Both the position numbers and the translations under genes were made by a program. Positions 26,443-35,450 of a stretch of 53,157 nt of DNA are shown piece after piece; the first letter of the stretch is position 1; the number at the start of each line of letters is the position of its first letter. The stretch covers positions 1-53,157 of the forward strand of contig CAJUBQ010000027.1 of the NCBI GenBank assembly GCA_910584595.1, in the 5' to 3' direction. Below the pieces are notes generated by a model that was given only the letters and a program-made list of their open reading frames with translations, was not told the origin of the DNA and did not search any database. This DNA is from an uncultured Eubacterium sp. Lineage in GTDB: Bacteria > Bacillota > Clostridia > Lachnospirales > Lachnospiraceae.

Positions 26443-27510
26443 CTAAGATTCTTCATATTCGGTGTCTGTTTCTGTAATATCCGCGTGGCTTACAAGCAAA
26501 CTTAATGCTTTGTCTTCCAAAACCTGTGTACGTATTTCTTCTTCTGAAAACGTATTTAAAAATTCTTCTCTGGATTCGGATTCAATTTGCTCCATATAAC
26601 GTTGAATGCCGTCTTCATAATCCTGATCTGTGACAGACAGATGTTCATTTTCAATTACAGCATTGATAACAAGAGTACGATAAAGCGTAGCCTGTATTTC
26701 TTCTTCCACATCTTCTTTGGTCATGTCCAGAAATTCATATACATCTTCAAGGTCGTCCATGCCGAATAGTTCAAGATAACCCAGATATGCATTATTTACA
26801 GTGCTTTGCGCATCTTCATAGTCTTTTTTTCGATATTGCATAATGCTGGATGAATCAATGACCTGTTGAATGAGATTTTCCTGAAGCTCCTGTGAACTTT
26901 CTAATTCATAGGAGTCTGTCAGTTCTTTACGCATTGCATCGGAAAATTCCTGATAAGAAGAATATGCCGTATTTTCACGAATGAAGGCGTCGGTAGGTTC
27001 CGGCATCAGCTGTTCCTGGATATCGGTTATGCGTACTTCAAAATCAACTGTTTTTCCGGCCCATTCGACATCCGTAAAATCGGAATCAAATGTTAAAGAA
27101 AAGTTCAGTTCATCGCCGATCGATACCCCTGTCAGCTTTTCGTCAAATTGTTTGCCAAATTCCTCAGCGCCTAAAGTAAAATCATATTGTTCTTCTGCAG
27201 CAACGACAGAACCGTCAATGGAAGCCTTAAAATCGGTCTGCACATAATCACCTGATTTGGAAGCGCGGCTGACAGAGTTATATTCAGCAAACTCCATCAA
27301 CGTTTCATGTATTTTATCTTCTACGGACTTGTCAGAAATAATATAATTTTTCTTTTCCGCTTTTAGTCCGGTGTAGGGGGCAAGAGATACATAATCATTC
27401 GTATAAACCGCATTGGCAACCGGATCATTTCCGGTCGTAATCAGTGATTTGCTTCCACATGCAGTAAGCAGACATGCGGTAAGCAATAAAACTGCTAATT
27501 TTTTCTTCAA
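26443..27510 (-). CDS. Trigger-factor-like lipoprotein foldase (FKBP-type PPIase)
   Basis: This 355-residue lipoprotein has a signal peptide with lipobox LTAC at about 15-18. An FKBP-like peptidyl-prolyl isomerase domain follows (about 80-175), with SGDYVQTDFKASIDG and VDFEVRITDIQEQLMPEP. A trigger-factor C-terminal chaperone-like helical domain ends it (about 180-345). It should fold exported proteins at the outer face of the membrane, like PrsA but of trigger-factor ancestry. AAGGAGG precedes the start. It is divergent from a penicillin-binding protein gene, a plausible client, across a 194-bp gap. Confidence 0.87.
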   Translation of the reverse strand: MKKKLAVLLLTACLLTACGSKSLITTGNDPVANAVYTNDYVSLAPYTGLKAEKKNYIISDKSVEDKIHETLMEFAEYNSVSRASKSGDYVQTDFKASIDGSVVAAEEQYDFTLGAEEFGKQFDEKLTGVSIGDELNFSLTFDSDFTDVEWAGKTVDFEVRITDIQEQLMPEPTDAFIRENTAYSSYQEFSDAMRKELTDSYELESSQELQENLIQQVIDSSSIMQYRKKDYEDAQSTVNNAYLGYLELFGMDDLEDVYEFLDMTKEDVEEEIQATLYRTLVINAVIENEHLSVTDQDYEDGIQRYMEQIESESREEFLNTFSEEEIRTQVLEDKALSLLVSHADITETDTEYEES

Positions 27511-27704
27511 AATGGTTCCTCCTTATATATATTATGAAACAAGCTTTATTTTGCAGCAATTATTATATCATATGATAACAGCAAATTGTGACTAAAATCT
27601 GAACAATTGCAAAAGTTAATTGTGATAGATTGAACTATTGTGAAACAGGTGTATTATGTGTAAAATAGTAGAATAGCAGGAAATAAAAAATGGAGATAAG
27701 TTTT

Positions 27705-29753
27705 ATGGCAAGACAGAAAAAGCAAAGAAAAAAATACCGCGGTTTTTGGATTTTTTTTAAACTGCAGCTTATATTGCTTCTGCTGCTCATAGCAGCCGCA
27801 GCATATTATTTTGGAGGAGGATATGCTCAGACGATTGCAGAGCTGAAAGATGATGCGGACATGCTGGTTGCAAAATCCAATGTAGATACCTTCCGAAAAG
27901 GAGAGACCGGACTGGTGTATGATGCGGGTGGTAAGCTGCTGAAAGCATATAAAGGAGAAAAAGACGCCTATTATATCAAATATGCAGATATACCGGAAAT
28001 TGTAGAGAAGACATTTGTTGCAGTAGAAGATCAGAAATTTTATAAACACAAAGGGGTCGATTATCTTGCAATCTTGCGGGCGATCATCGCTATGGTGCGG
28101 AATGGGGAAGTTACACAGGGCGGCAGTACGATTACACAGCAGCTTGCACGTACTGTATATTTAAGTATGGACAGAACCTGGGAACGAAAGATGGAAGAAA
28201 TTTTTATCGCCCGCAATTTGGAGGACAAATATACGAAAAGCCAGATTATGGAGTTTTATTTAAATAACATATATTTTGGAAATGGATACTATGGTATTCA
28301 AGCAGCTGCACAAGGATATTTCAGCAAGAGCATTGATAAGCTGGATTTGTCACAAGTTGTTTTTTTATGTGCGATTCCCAATAACCCTTCTTTGTATGAT
28401 CCCGTTCAGCATAAGAAAAATACATTGAGCAGACGGGATAGGATGCTGACAAGCATGTATGAGCAAGGAGTGATTTCTCTATCAGCCTCCAAAGAAGCAA
28501 AAGAAGAGAAAATTAAATTAAAAAGGAAAAAAGGAATAGAAAAGAATGATTATGTGGAGACGTATGTTAATTATTGTGCAATACGGACATTGATGAAAAA
28601 GCAAGGGTTTGAATTTCAATATTATTTTGATTCATCGAAACAAGAGAAAAAATATAATAAAGAATTTAAAAAACTATATCGTGAATGCGAAAGCAGTTTA
28701 TATACATCGGGATACCGCATTTATACTTCGATCAATATGGAGCATCAGGAAAAGCTGCAGGATGCCATTGATAACGGATTAAGCGCGTACCAGGATGTAA
28801 ACGAAGAAGGTGTTTACAAACTGCAGGGCGCAGGCGTAACGATTGACAATACAACCGGATTTGTGACCGCAATTGTAGGAGGAAGATCGCAGCATTTTGA
28901 AGGCTATACGCTAAATCGCGCATACCAGAGTTTTCGTCAGCCGGGAAGTGCGATCAAGCCTTTGCTTGTCTATACGCCTATGTTGGAACGCGGGTATACA
29001 CCGGATACGATTGTGATGGATGAGCCAATCCAGGATGGGCCTTCGAACGCAAATGGAACGTATGAAGGAGCTATTACAATTCGTCATGCAGTTAAAAAAT
29101 CAAAAAATACGATTGCGTGGAAATTGTTTGATGAATTAACGCCAGTGACAGGACTTTCTTATTTAAAAGCAATGAATTTTACCAAAATAGATCCTGAAGA
29201 TGAAAGACTGCCGGCAGCGTTAGGCGGATTTACAATCGGGGCATCTCCTCTGGAAATGACGACTGGTTTTGCAACGCTGCAAAATGACGGCTGTTACCGA
29301 GAACCAACTTGCATTACAAAAATTGAAGATACACAGGGAAATCTAATCTATACGTCACAGATGGATGCAGACAGAGGACGGCAGAAAAAAGAAGAAGCAG
29401 ACGGTATACGTATTTACAAATCAAATGCGTCGCGTATGATGACAGATATGCTCGAGACAGTTATGAATGAGGGTACAGCTATGGGGCTTGGACTTGGCGA
29501 TATGCCATCCGCAGGAAAAACAGGAACGACAAACGACAATAAAGACGGATGGTTTGCAGGGTATACACGTTACTTTACGACAGGTATTTGGGTAGGCTAC
29601 GATCAGCCGGCAGAGCTGCCGGGGCTGACAGGGTCTACGTATCCGGGCAATATCTGGCATAATTATATGATGTCTATCCATAAAAAAATGACACCTATGA
29701 GTTTTGTGCCATATATTGAACAAAAGCAGGTAGATATGGATTTTATGGAATAA
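27705..29753 (+). CDS. Class A penicillin-binding protein
   Basis: This 682-residue bifunctional peptidoglycan synthase has a short basic cytoplasmic tail and one transmembrane helix (about 18-38). The glycosyltransferase domain follows (about 70-240) with catalytic Glu in VEDQKFYKHKG and the GGSTITQQLARTVYL motif. The transpeptidase domain (about 345-660) has SxxK in RQPGSAIKP, SxN in KSKNTIAW and KTG in SAGKTGTTND. ATG 27705 is chosen because GGAGATAAG sits just before it; an upstream ATG at 27690 has no such signal. It polymerises and crosslinks cell wall. There is no C-terminal extension such as PASTA. Confidence 0.93.
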   Translation: MARQKKQRKKYRGFWIFFKLQLILLLLLIAAAAYYFGGGYAQTIAELKDDADMLVAKSNVDTFRKGETGLVYDAGGKLLKAYKGEKDAYYIKYADIPEIVEKTFVAVEDQKFYKHKGVDYLAILRAIIAMVRNGEVTQGGSTITQQLARTVYLSMDRTWERKMEEIFIARNLEDKYTKSQIMEFYLNNIYFGNGYYGIQAAAQGYFSKSIDKLDLSQVVFLCAIPNNPSLYDPVQHKKNTLSRRDRMLTSMYEQGVISLSASKEAKEEKIKLKRKKGIEKNDYVETYVNYCAIRTLMKKQGFEFQYYFDSSKQEKKYNKEFKKLYRECESSLYTSGYRIYTSINMEHQEKLQDAIDNGLSAYQDVNEEGVYKLQGAGVTIDNTTGFVTAIVGGRSQHFEGYTLNRAYQSFRQPGSAIKPLLVYTPMLERGYTPDTIVMDEPIQDGPSNANGTYEGAITIRHAVKKSKNTIAWKLFDELTPVTGLSYLKAMNFTKIDPEDERLPAALGGFTIGASPLEMTTGFATLQNDGCYREPTCITKIEDTQGNLIYTSQMDADRGRQKKEEADGIRIYKSNASRMMTDMLETVMNEGTAMGLGLGDMPSAGKTGTTNDNKDGWFAGYTRYFTTGIWVGYDQPAELPGLTGSTYPGNIWHNYMMSIHKKMTPMSFVPYIEQKQVDMDFME

Positions 29754-29820
29754 GAATGAATAGAAAGTCCTGTTCGAAAGATGTAAAAATTGTAACAGCT
29801 TCGATCACCCATGGAACTGT

Positions 29821-29912
29821 CAGGTATCCAGCCATTTACAATAGCTTTGCGATGAACCGGATACCTGCATCCAATTCATTTTTATATGGTCAGTGCAGTA
29901 AATGCGCTGACC
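29821..29912 (+). other. Two inverted repeats in the 270-bp gap before tRNA-Pro
   Basis: CAGGTATCC (29821-29829) pairs with GGATACCTG (29859-29867), and GGTCAGTGC (29888-29896) pairs imperfectly with GCGCTGACC (29904-29912). Neither is followed by a T tract. A 63-codon frame across this stretch has no ribosome-binding site or recognisable content, so no gene is called. Confidence 0.5.
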
Positions 29913-30023
29913 TGCCTGAACGAATACTAAAAATTTCAAATTTTTGAAAAAATAACTGGACAAATGGATATATATATGATAACATAATTCAGGTGATAAG
30001 TTAGATCACATTGAAGTATATAT

Positions 30024-30097
30024 CGATGCGTGGCTCAGTTTGGTAGAGCGCTGCGTTCGGGACGCAGAGGCCGCAGGTTCAAATCCTGTCGCATCGA
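30024..30097 (+). tRNA. tRNA-Pro (CGG), integration target
   Basis: The acceptor CGATGCG pairs with CGCATCG and the discriminator is A. The D arm is GCTC/GAGC. The anticodon stem CTGCG/CGCAG encloses the loop TTCGGGA with CGG. The T arm is GCAGG/CCTGT with TTCAAAT. It is 74 nt long. Its 3' half (30056-30097) is the left copy of the 44-bp repeat used by the adjacent mobile element, so integration leaves the tRNA intact. Confidence 0.92.
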
Positions 30098-30099
30098 CT
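30056..30099 (+). other. attL, left attachment site in tRNA-Pro
   Basis: This 44-bp sequence, beginning TTCGGGACGCAGAGG and ending GTCGCATCGACT, is repeated exactly at 45149-45192. It starts in the anticodon loop and ends two bases past the tRNA, the standard geometry for a tyrosine integrase. Similarity continues imperfectly after it (CAGAGGATT versus TAGAGGATT). Confidence 0.93.
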
Positions 30100-30146
30100 A
30101 CCAGAGGATTCTTGAGAGGAAAGAGCGGAAATCCTTGGCAGGGGCG

Positions 30147-30188
30147 GCTTCGGAGACTTTCTGAGTGGAAGTTTCCGAAGCTCTTTTT
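30147..30188 (+). terminator. Terminator downstream of tRNA-Pro
   Basis: GCTTCGGA and TCCGAAGC form a stem with an inner ACTT/AAGT extension, followed by CTCTTTTTTT. It terminates tRNA-Pro transcription just inside the element. A near copy lies after attR at 45240-45284. Confidence 0.8.
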
Positions 30189-30248
30189 TTATCTTTTTAT
30201 TCAAAAAATGGTTGTTTTGGCTGGCGTTACAAAAAACGTTACAAAAAA

Positions 30249-31490
30249 TCAAAACAAACACCTGATTCCTTGTGAAAGCTCGTCCAGATCATCCGGTGCG
30301 TCATTCATACGGGTTTTGTTAAAATGTGCATAAATGTTGAGCGTGGTTGATATATCAGAGTGACCGAGCCAGTATTGCAGCTTTTTGGCATCCCAGCCTT
30401 TGTTGATAAGGAGGGACGCGCATGTGTGACGGAGTTTGTGCAGTGTAATTTCAGGTCGTCCAAATGCGGCTGTTGCTTTTTTAAATGAAGCGGAAATATA
30501 ATTTGGGTCATAGGTACGTCCGTCTTCCCATGTAAATATATAGCCGCAGGCATTCTGGTATTCGTCTCCATAAAATTTTTTGTTTGTTTCCTGTTCCGCT
30601 TTTACCTTTTGCAGACATTGGACTGCAGCAGGGAACAAGGTCAGTGTCCGTGAACTGTTTTTGGTTTTCAGGGAATCTTTTTTTACTACTGTTTTTGCCC
30701 GTACAACTGTATGCTGGATGGAAAGTTTCTGCTGTTCAAAATCAATGGCGTTCCACTTTAATCCAAGTATTTCAGAACGGCGCAGCCCCATATAGATCCC
30801 CATAAAAGCAATAGGCAAAAGCCGTTTAAAGCGGATATCTTCTGCCAGGAATGTTAGCAGCCCAGATATTTCCTCTTCTGTCAGAAAAAGCAATTCTTCC
30901 TCAAAGTCTTTGTTCTTTTTAGAAGACACCTGTACGGCCAGGGCAGGATTGGTATGTATAAAACCATCAATAATGCCCTGATTGAATACAGCATATAATA
31001 TGGAACGCTGAGAACGTGTTGACCGGACAGAAAGCGGTTCCGGTTTTTGTGTTTTCTGATTGATTTTTCCATATTGGAGCTGATACGTGAAAAACTGGTT
31101 TAGTATTGCTGCTGATACGTCACGGAGTTTTATACCAGGATGGTATTTTTCAAAAAAGCGGATGATTCCCTGGCTCCGGTACTGGTAGCTTTCATAGGTT
31201 GCTGGTTCAACATTGATCTTTTTTTGTTCCAGCCAGACCTGCAGGTATTCCAGTAATGTTATTTCTGGTGATAATTTTGTAAGGCTGACAGGCTCATCTT
31301 CTAAATAGGAATATTTTTCAATTGCAGATTTTATCAATGTCTGTGCTTTACGTTTGTTTCCTTTTTCCTCAAGTCCGGTGGGAATCGTTTTCTGTTTCCA
31401 TTTTCCGGTTAGAGGGTCTTTGTAACTAAGATATACATAAAGGTATGTTTTGCCTGAATGTAATGTTTTTGCCTGAATAGTACCCGTCAT
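30249..31490 (-). CDS. int: Tyrosine-type site-specific integrase
   Basis: This 413-residue recombinase has an N-terminal arm-binding domain (about 1-60), a core-binding SAM-like domain (about 75-175) and a catalytic domain (about 195-400). Catalytic residues are Arg in GLRRSEILGL, the HKLRHTCASL box (HxxR), His in WLGHSDISTT and the nucleophile Tyr in LNIYAHFN. AAAGGAG lies just before ATG 31490; the frame extends to 31517 but lacks such a signal there. It should insert the element into tRNA-Pro using the 44-bp core. Its 3' end is duplicated in decayed form beyond attR. Confidence 0.95.
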   Translation of the reverse strand: MTGTIQAKTLHSGKTYLYVYLSYKDPLTGKWKQKTIPTGLEEKGNKRKAQTLIKSAIEKYSYLEDEPVSLTKLSPEITLLEYLQVWLEQKKINVEPATYESYQYRSQGIIRFFEKYHPGIKLRDVSAAILNQFFTYQLQYGKINQKTQKPEPLSVRSTRSQRSILYAVFNQGIIDGFIHTNPALAVQVSSKKNKDFEEELLFLTEEEISGLLTFLAEDIRFKRLLPIAFMGIYMGLRRSEILGLKWNAIDFEQQKLSIQHTVVRAKTVVKKDSLKTKNSSRTLTLFPAAVQCLQKVKAEQETNKKFYGDEYQNACGYIFTWEDGRTYDPNYISASFKKATAAFGRPEITLHKLRHTCASLLINKGWDAKKLQYWLGHSDISTTLNIYAHFNKTRMNDAPDDLDELSQGIRCLF

Positions 31491-31503
31491 ATTTTCTCCT
31501 TTC

Positions 31504-31537
31504 ACGGGTATGCTCATTATGATTATAGCACACCCGT
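31504..31537 (-). promoter_or_regulatory. Inverted repeat over the integrase promoter
   Basis: ACGGGTATGCT (31504-31514) and AGCACACCCGT (31527-31537) form an 11-base inverted repeat with one mismatch. On the minus strand the spacer contains TGCTATAAT, an extended -10 element at 31522-31530. The structure sits directly before the integrase ribosome-binding site, so it may be an operator or an RNA hairpin controlling integrase output. Confidence 0.55.
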
Positions 31538-31547
31538 TCAGATAATG

Positions 31548-31718
31548 CTATTCATTTAGTAATTTCAGAAGATTATCTTTACGTATTTTATACTTTCCTC
31601 CAATTTTTCTTGCCAGAAGTTCTTTATGTTTGATAAGCTCATAAAGCGTATGGGGAGAAATTCGTAGTATTCTGCATACATCTTTTGTGGATAAAACATC
31701 AGGATAATTTTCCAGCAT
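31548..31718 (-). CDS. Small MerR/excisionase-type HTH protein
   Basis: This 56-residue protein has VLSTKDVCRILRISPHTLYE as its helix-turn-helix, followed by ELLARKIGGKYKIRKDNLLKLL, the winged-helix pattern of excisionase-family (HTH_17) proteins. AGGAGG lies eight bases before the ATG. It lies directly upstream of the integrase gene on the same strand, the usual place of a recombination directionality factor, so it probably controls excision. Confidence 0.8.
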   Translation of the reverse strand: MLENYPDVLSTKDVCRILRISPHTLYELIKHKELLARKIGGKYKIRKDNLLKLLNE

Positions 31719-31729
31719 AAAAATGCCTC

Positions 31730-32494
31730 CTATGGTCTTATATCAGTATACTTTTCTTTTGTATAAGAATCTGTACTCTCATAACGCCAATGAAGGTCTT
31801 TGCATAGTTGAGTAAGTTTTTGTGGCATTGGTGGAGAATAGCGGTATGGGGAATTCTTTTGCAGATATTCCATAGCATTTGTTGATTCTTTTTTATTCTG
31901 TTTACAAATCATCTTGTATTCATCCATATTAATGCGCAATACATATACCGATAAGTCTTTGAAAGAATTTGCGGTTATGTAAGAAAATGTATAACACATA
32001 TGATCTCCCGTAATACGTGATACACACATTTTGTTCTCGTTTAACAGAGAGCTTATTTCTTTTGCTTTGAAACAGCTGTGTTCCACTCTCATTTCTATAC
32101 AAAATTTTTCTAATGCATTATTGATCATATTTACTAAATTATTTTTTCCTACTATAAATAGTGGGACGGAAAGTTGTTTATAGAAAGGCATTTCGCAAAT
32201 GTAGTTAGAATTAGTAACCAATATAGCAGAATTATTCTGGTCATCCATTAACATTTCATATGGATCATAATAATTGCCGGCTATATGTTTTGAATCATCA
32301 TAATAAAAATCAGATTCGGGATCACAATATTCCGTTATACCATCGCAACTATAAATATCATTTTTGCTGCATTCTCCGTTGCAATAGTTTTTGCAAAATT
32401 GCCTTGTTTCAGGTATCTTACATGAAAAGGCACCCTCTTTTAATAGTTTGTCAAAAAGATATTTTAAAAGTTCTGCATTATTCAGATTTTTCAA
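31730..32494 (-). CDS. Hypothetical protein with N-terminal cysteine cluster
   Basis: This 254-residue protein has no recognised family. Six cysteines lie within residues 25-57 (C25, C34, C38, C42, C50, C57), which suggests a metal- or zinc-binding module. The rest is mixed alpha/beta with several Tyr and Asp residues (YYDDSKHIAGNYYDPYEM) and no transmembrane segment. The start overlaps the stop of the upstream ATPase gene by four bases, so the two proteins are probably made in fixed ratio and may act together. Its position between the excisionase-like gene and the ATPase suggests an element maintenance or cargo function. Confidence 0.7.
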   Translation of the reverse strand: MKNLNNAELLKYLFDKLLKEGAFSCKIPETRQFCKNYCNGECSKNDIYSCDGITEYCDPESDFYYDDSKHIAGNYYDPYEMLMDDQNNSAILVTNSNYICEMPFYKQLSVPLFIVGKNNLVNMINNALEKFCIEMRVEHSCFKAKEISSLLNENKMCVSRITGDHMCYTFSYITANSFKDLSVYVLRINMDEYKMICKQNKKESTNAMEYLQKNSPYRYSPPMPQKLTQLCKDLHWRYESTDSYTKEKYTDIRP

Positions 32495-33318
32495 ACGATT
32501 TTTTTCCAGACATTCATATAGGAAGATCGGAAAGTATTTATGGAAAATGATGTGCCATAATGTTCTGTCAGATACTTCGAAAATTCTTCCATTGCAAAAT
32601 CAAAAGAAAAAAACAAGCTGATGCTCCGGTCATCCATTTCTGGGCGGTATTTCTGTTGAAACTGCAGAAATCTGGAACGGACATCCTGGTTTTGCTTCAA
32701 TGCCCATTCTGAAAAATCCTGCAATATTGAACATAATGTTGCCTGGCAATCAAGTAAATCTTCCAGTAGTTGTGAATGGTTCAGTTCATATTTCCAATCA
32801 TTCATGTACAGTTTTATCATCCGGCTATGAAGGGAGACAGAAATCTTATCCAATGCGCCTGATTCTGCTGTTAATAAAAGTAGTGCTGAGGTTCCTGCGT
32901 GGCTTGGACGAACTACTTCATCTAAAAAACGGTTAGCTTTTCTTCTTGTATCGCTATCTTGAAACAGAGCAAAATCATCAAGAACAACGTAATCGGATGG
33001 ACGTTTTCTCAGTATTTTTTTTAGCAGAGAAACGTTTACATCAGTTATAATGTAAAAATTCATATTCTCAGGATTGTTTTCTATATGATCTGAGTTTGTA
33101 TTGTTTCTGTCTATTACAATAGCACGTGCTACAGTACTTTTTCCGCTTTGTGGAGGCCCGATCAAGCATAAGATAGGGAAGGCGCGGATTTCACTTTTTA
33201 GCATAATGGGTTTTATAGCTGCTATTATGTTTGATGCAAAGGGTAGATGCAACAGAGAATCTTCTATAATTTTATTTATCACTTGTAATGTTTTTTCGGC
33301 TTTGATATTATCTTTCAT
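32491..33318 (-). CDS. P-loop ATPase of unknown function
   Basis: This 275-residue protein has Walker A GPPQSGKS at 54-61 and Walker B YVVLDDFA near 110-117. A SxxxSRMIKL-like segment in VSLHSRMIKLYM could hold a sensor or arginine finger. The layout resembles the ATPase core of DUF927/primase-linked or helicase-like phage ATPases, but it lacks helicase or primase domains, so no function is assigned. AGGAGG lies nine bases before the ATG. It is divergent from the AT-rich cargo and coupled to the cysteine-rich gene that follows it. Confidence 0.7.
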   Translation of the reverse strand: MKDNIKAEKTLQVINKIIEDSLLHLPFASNIIAAIKPIMLKSEIRAFPILCLIGPPQSGKSTVARAIVIDRNNTNSDHIENNPENMNFYIITDVNVSLLKKILRKRPSDYVVLDDFALFQDSDTRRKANRFLDEVVRPSHAGTSALLLLTAESGALDKISVSLHSRMIKLYMNDWKYELNHSQLLEDLLDCQATLCSILQDFSEWALKQNQDVRSRFLQFQQKYRPEMDDRSISLFFSFDFAMEEFSKYLTEHYGTSFSINTFRSSYMNVWKKIV

Positions 33319-33417
33319 AGATGATGTCCTCCTTTTTTATTTTGATTATATCTGGTTTTATCAGTATTTCAATAGATGCAGTAGGGGGTCTAAATAATTT
33401 TTGAAAGGAGAAGTAAA

Positions 33418-33888
33418 GTGATCTATACTACTTTATATAGTGACATTACAGAAGACGAAAAAGAAGTTATTAGAAAATTATTTGAAAGGAAAACGTGTCA
33501 TAGCAAATCTTTATTTTTACAGTTAATGGATTCTGATATTCGCAATAAGATTGAGAATTATGATAAAGGATCATATTGCAGAATGGATGAGCTTTTTTAC
33601 AGGGCACTTACGATGTCTATGTTGTTAATGAAAATAAGAATTCAGATTGAATCTGAAAAGTGGAAATTTTCATTAAAAAGTTTAGCTGAAAGTATTTTGA
33701 AAGATTTCTCCGATACAAATAATAAAAAGGATTTTGTTCGTGTGCTTGAGAATGATTTAAAAAAGTATAATAAAGCACAATCCAGACTTTATATAAGGCA
33801 TACAATAAAGAATGATGTATATTTTTCAATTTATAGTACCTATAATAATAATTATAGTAAACAGTTAGCACATGAGAGATATATATGA
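33418..33888 (+). CDS. Hypothetical cargo protein, first of an AT-rich pair
   Basis: This 156-residue protein starts at GTG, with GAAAGGAG upstream. It is basic, mostly alpha-helical and without a recognised family, signal peptide or membrane segment. Notable segments are FERKTCHSKSLFLQLM and SLKSLAESILKDFSD. It overlaps the next gene by 17 bases in another frame, so the two form an operon. Base composition is much more AT-rich than the flanking genes, a sign of separate acquisition. The pair sits where integrative elements often carry defence or fitness cargo. Confidence 0.75.
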   Translation: MIYTTLYSDITEDEKEVIRKLFERKTCHSKSLFLQLMDSDIRNKIENYDKGSYCRMDELFYRALTMSMLLMKIRIQIESEKWKFSLKSLAESILKDFSDTNNKKDFVRVLENDLKKYNKAQSRLYIRHTIKNDVYFSIYSTYNNNYSKQLAHERYI

Positions 33889-35248
33889 AATAGAATATTT
33901 TTTAAAAAGAGAGAGAAGAAAACGTGCTAAATACTATAAACTCCAGGAGGAAATTAATAAATTTGCTTTAAAGAGAATTCATGGTGTTCCAGGGTGGGAG
34001 AAGTTGACGATAGAAAAACTTAATGAGTTGCGGGAAACTTATAGTTATTTGCGAATATTTTTCATAAAAGGCAGTAGAAATAAAGATATAATTCCGAAAT
34101 GTTGTTACGAAAATTATTTAGAATGTTTCCAATTGATTTATAAGTACGTTGAGAGATATACACCTCGGATATTGTGTGATATTGCATATTTTACTTTAGA
34201 TTATACATATTCGCTTTATAGCTATTATTCTATAAATGTATTTTTTAACTCTAATTATAAGGCACTTACTTTAAATGATAATATCATACCTTATGAAGCA
34301 AGACCGTTATATGAGAAGATTCATGAACAATGCGAGTTTGTAATGAGTAAAATATATTTGTTTACTATTAATAATTTTTCTGGTTCTTGTCAAGAAGGAC
34401 AAAAAATAACTGTTGATTCGTTTATGATGAAAATTTCCAATTATCTTGAGAATTTAATATATTATCCTGGTTATTCTTTACCATTGATAGAGAAGTTTTC
34501 TAAAAAATTATCGTTGGATGGATTGATAGTATATAATCTTCTTTGGAATGATTATATTATGGTTACTCAAAGTAAATTTATGGAAGATTTTTTAGCGGTT
34601 GCAAAGAAAAAGAATGCGGATTTTGGAATTATCCAGTTATCCTTTGAATTGATAGGAATAGATTTTAGGTTTGAAGAGAATAGAACGATATTTACGGAAA
34701 TCGTTGGAATGATGGTGAATGCAAAACGAGACATTCCGATAAGTATATTGATTAATTATGTGCTGAGAATGATCTATAAAGAGAGAAGATATCAAATGGT
34801 TGATGTGGTCACAGTTGAAGCTATAAAGAATGATGCAAACTTACCGATCAAGCGTAAACTGGAAGCACAAATTAATATATTAAATGATTGTACAACTCGA
34901 TTAGAAACATATATTTTGTTCGCAACTGGTCGAGAGGATCATAAAGAGTGGAAAAAAGGTAAAGCTGAAAACTTAATTTATCAGTTTATTTACAGAAATT
35001 ATTACGGATTAGAAAAACCGGACATTTTACCAGGTCTATTAAAGCAAAACAAATTAATGGTAAAAAGATTCCTTAATCATTATCATTTGAAAATTTATGA
35101 TGTAATTGACGATAAGAATAATTCATGGTTTAAGATTGCATTGGAAAATTTAAAAAAGGATTCAGAGGCGTATAGTAACTATCAACGATATAAGGAGGCA
35201 TATAATCCAGATGGATATAAAAAGCTCATTTATGGTATAACGCAATAG
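33872..35248 (+). CDS. Hypothetical cargo protein, second of an AT-rich pair
   Basis: This 458-residue protein is rich in Tyr, Lys, Ile and Asn and appears to be all-alpha. It starts with a charged segment (FLKRERRKRAKYYKLQEEI), has no signal peptide and no obvious catalytic motif, and ends near YKKLIYGITQ. The ATG lies inside the preceding gene, 14 bases before its stop codon. One sampled line (34201-34260) has 10 G/C of 60, while 41221-41280 in the DNA-processing block has 29 of 60. Candidate defence or abortive-infection effector by context only; no family was recognised. Confidence 0.75.
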   Translation: MRDIYEIEYFLKRERRKRAKYYKLQEEINKFALKRIHGVPGWEKLTIEKLNELRETYSYLRIFFIKGSRNKDIIPKCCYENYLECFQLIYKYVERYTPRILCDIAYFTLDYTYSLYSYYSINVFFNSNYKALTLNDNIIPYEARPLYEKIHEQCEFVMSKIYLFTINNFSGSCQEGQKITVDSFMMKISNYLENLIYYPGYSLPLIEKFSKKLSLDGLIVYNLLWNDYIMVTQSKFMEDFLAVAKKKNADFGIIQLSFELIGIDFRFEENRTIFTEIVGMMVNAKRDIPISILINYVLRMIYKERRYQMVDVVTVEAIKNDANLPIKRKLEAQINILNDCTTRLETYILFATGREDHKEWKKGKAENLIYQFIYRNYYGLEKPDILPGLLKQNKLMVKRFLNHYHLKIYDVIDDKNNSWFKIALENLKKDSEAYSNYQRYKEAYNPDGYKKLIYGITQ

Positions 35249-35263
35249 GTATCGTAATAAAAG

Positions 35264-35325
35264 TTTCGTATTTAGGTATAATATGTATGTGGAAACAACT
35301 TTTTAACCTAAATACGAAATTTTTT
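35264..35325 (+). terminator. Bidirectional terminator between cargo and XRE gene
   Basis: A perfect 14-pair stem, TTTCGTATTTAGGT and ACCTAAATACGAAA, is followed by six T residues, with an A-rich left flank. It lies between the convergent ends of the AT-rich cargo and the XRE repressor. The loop begins GGTATAATATGT, a string similar to that of the matching hairpin in element 2. The following 125 bases hold no gene. Confidence 0.85.
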
Positions 35326-35450
35326 ATCTTATCGTAATAAAATTCTTTTTTAGTATGACAGACTGGATAATATTTTTTTTCGATTTTAAAAATAAAAAAT
35401 GGTAGTACAATGCTGAAATTTTTGTATATTAGAAAAAATTATGAGTGTTT

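Noticed and set aside
29756..29947. 63-codon frame after the penicillin-binding protein
   Set aside because: No ribosome-binding site or family; the stretch is dominated by two inverted repeats.
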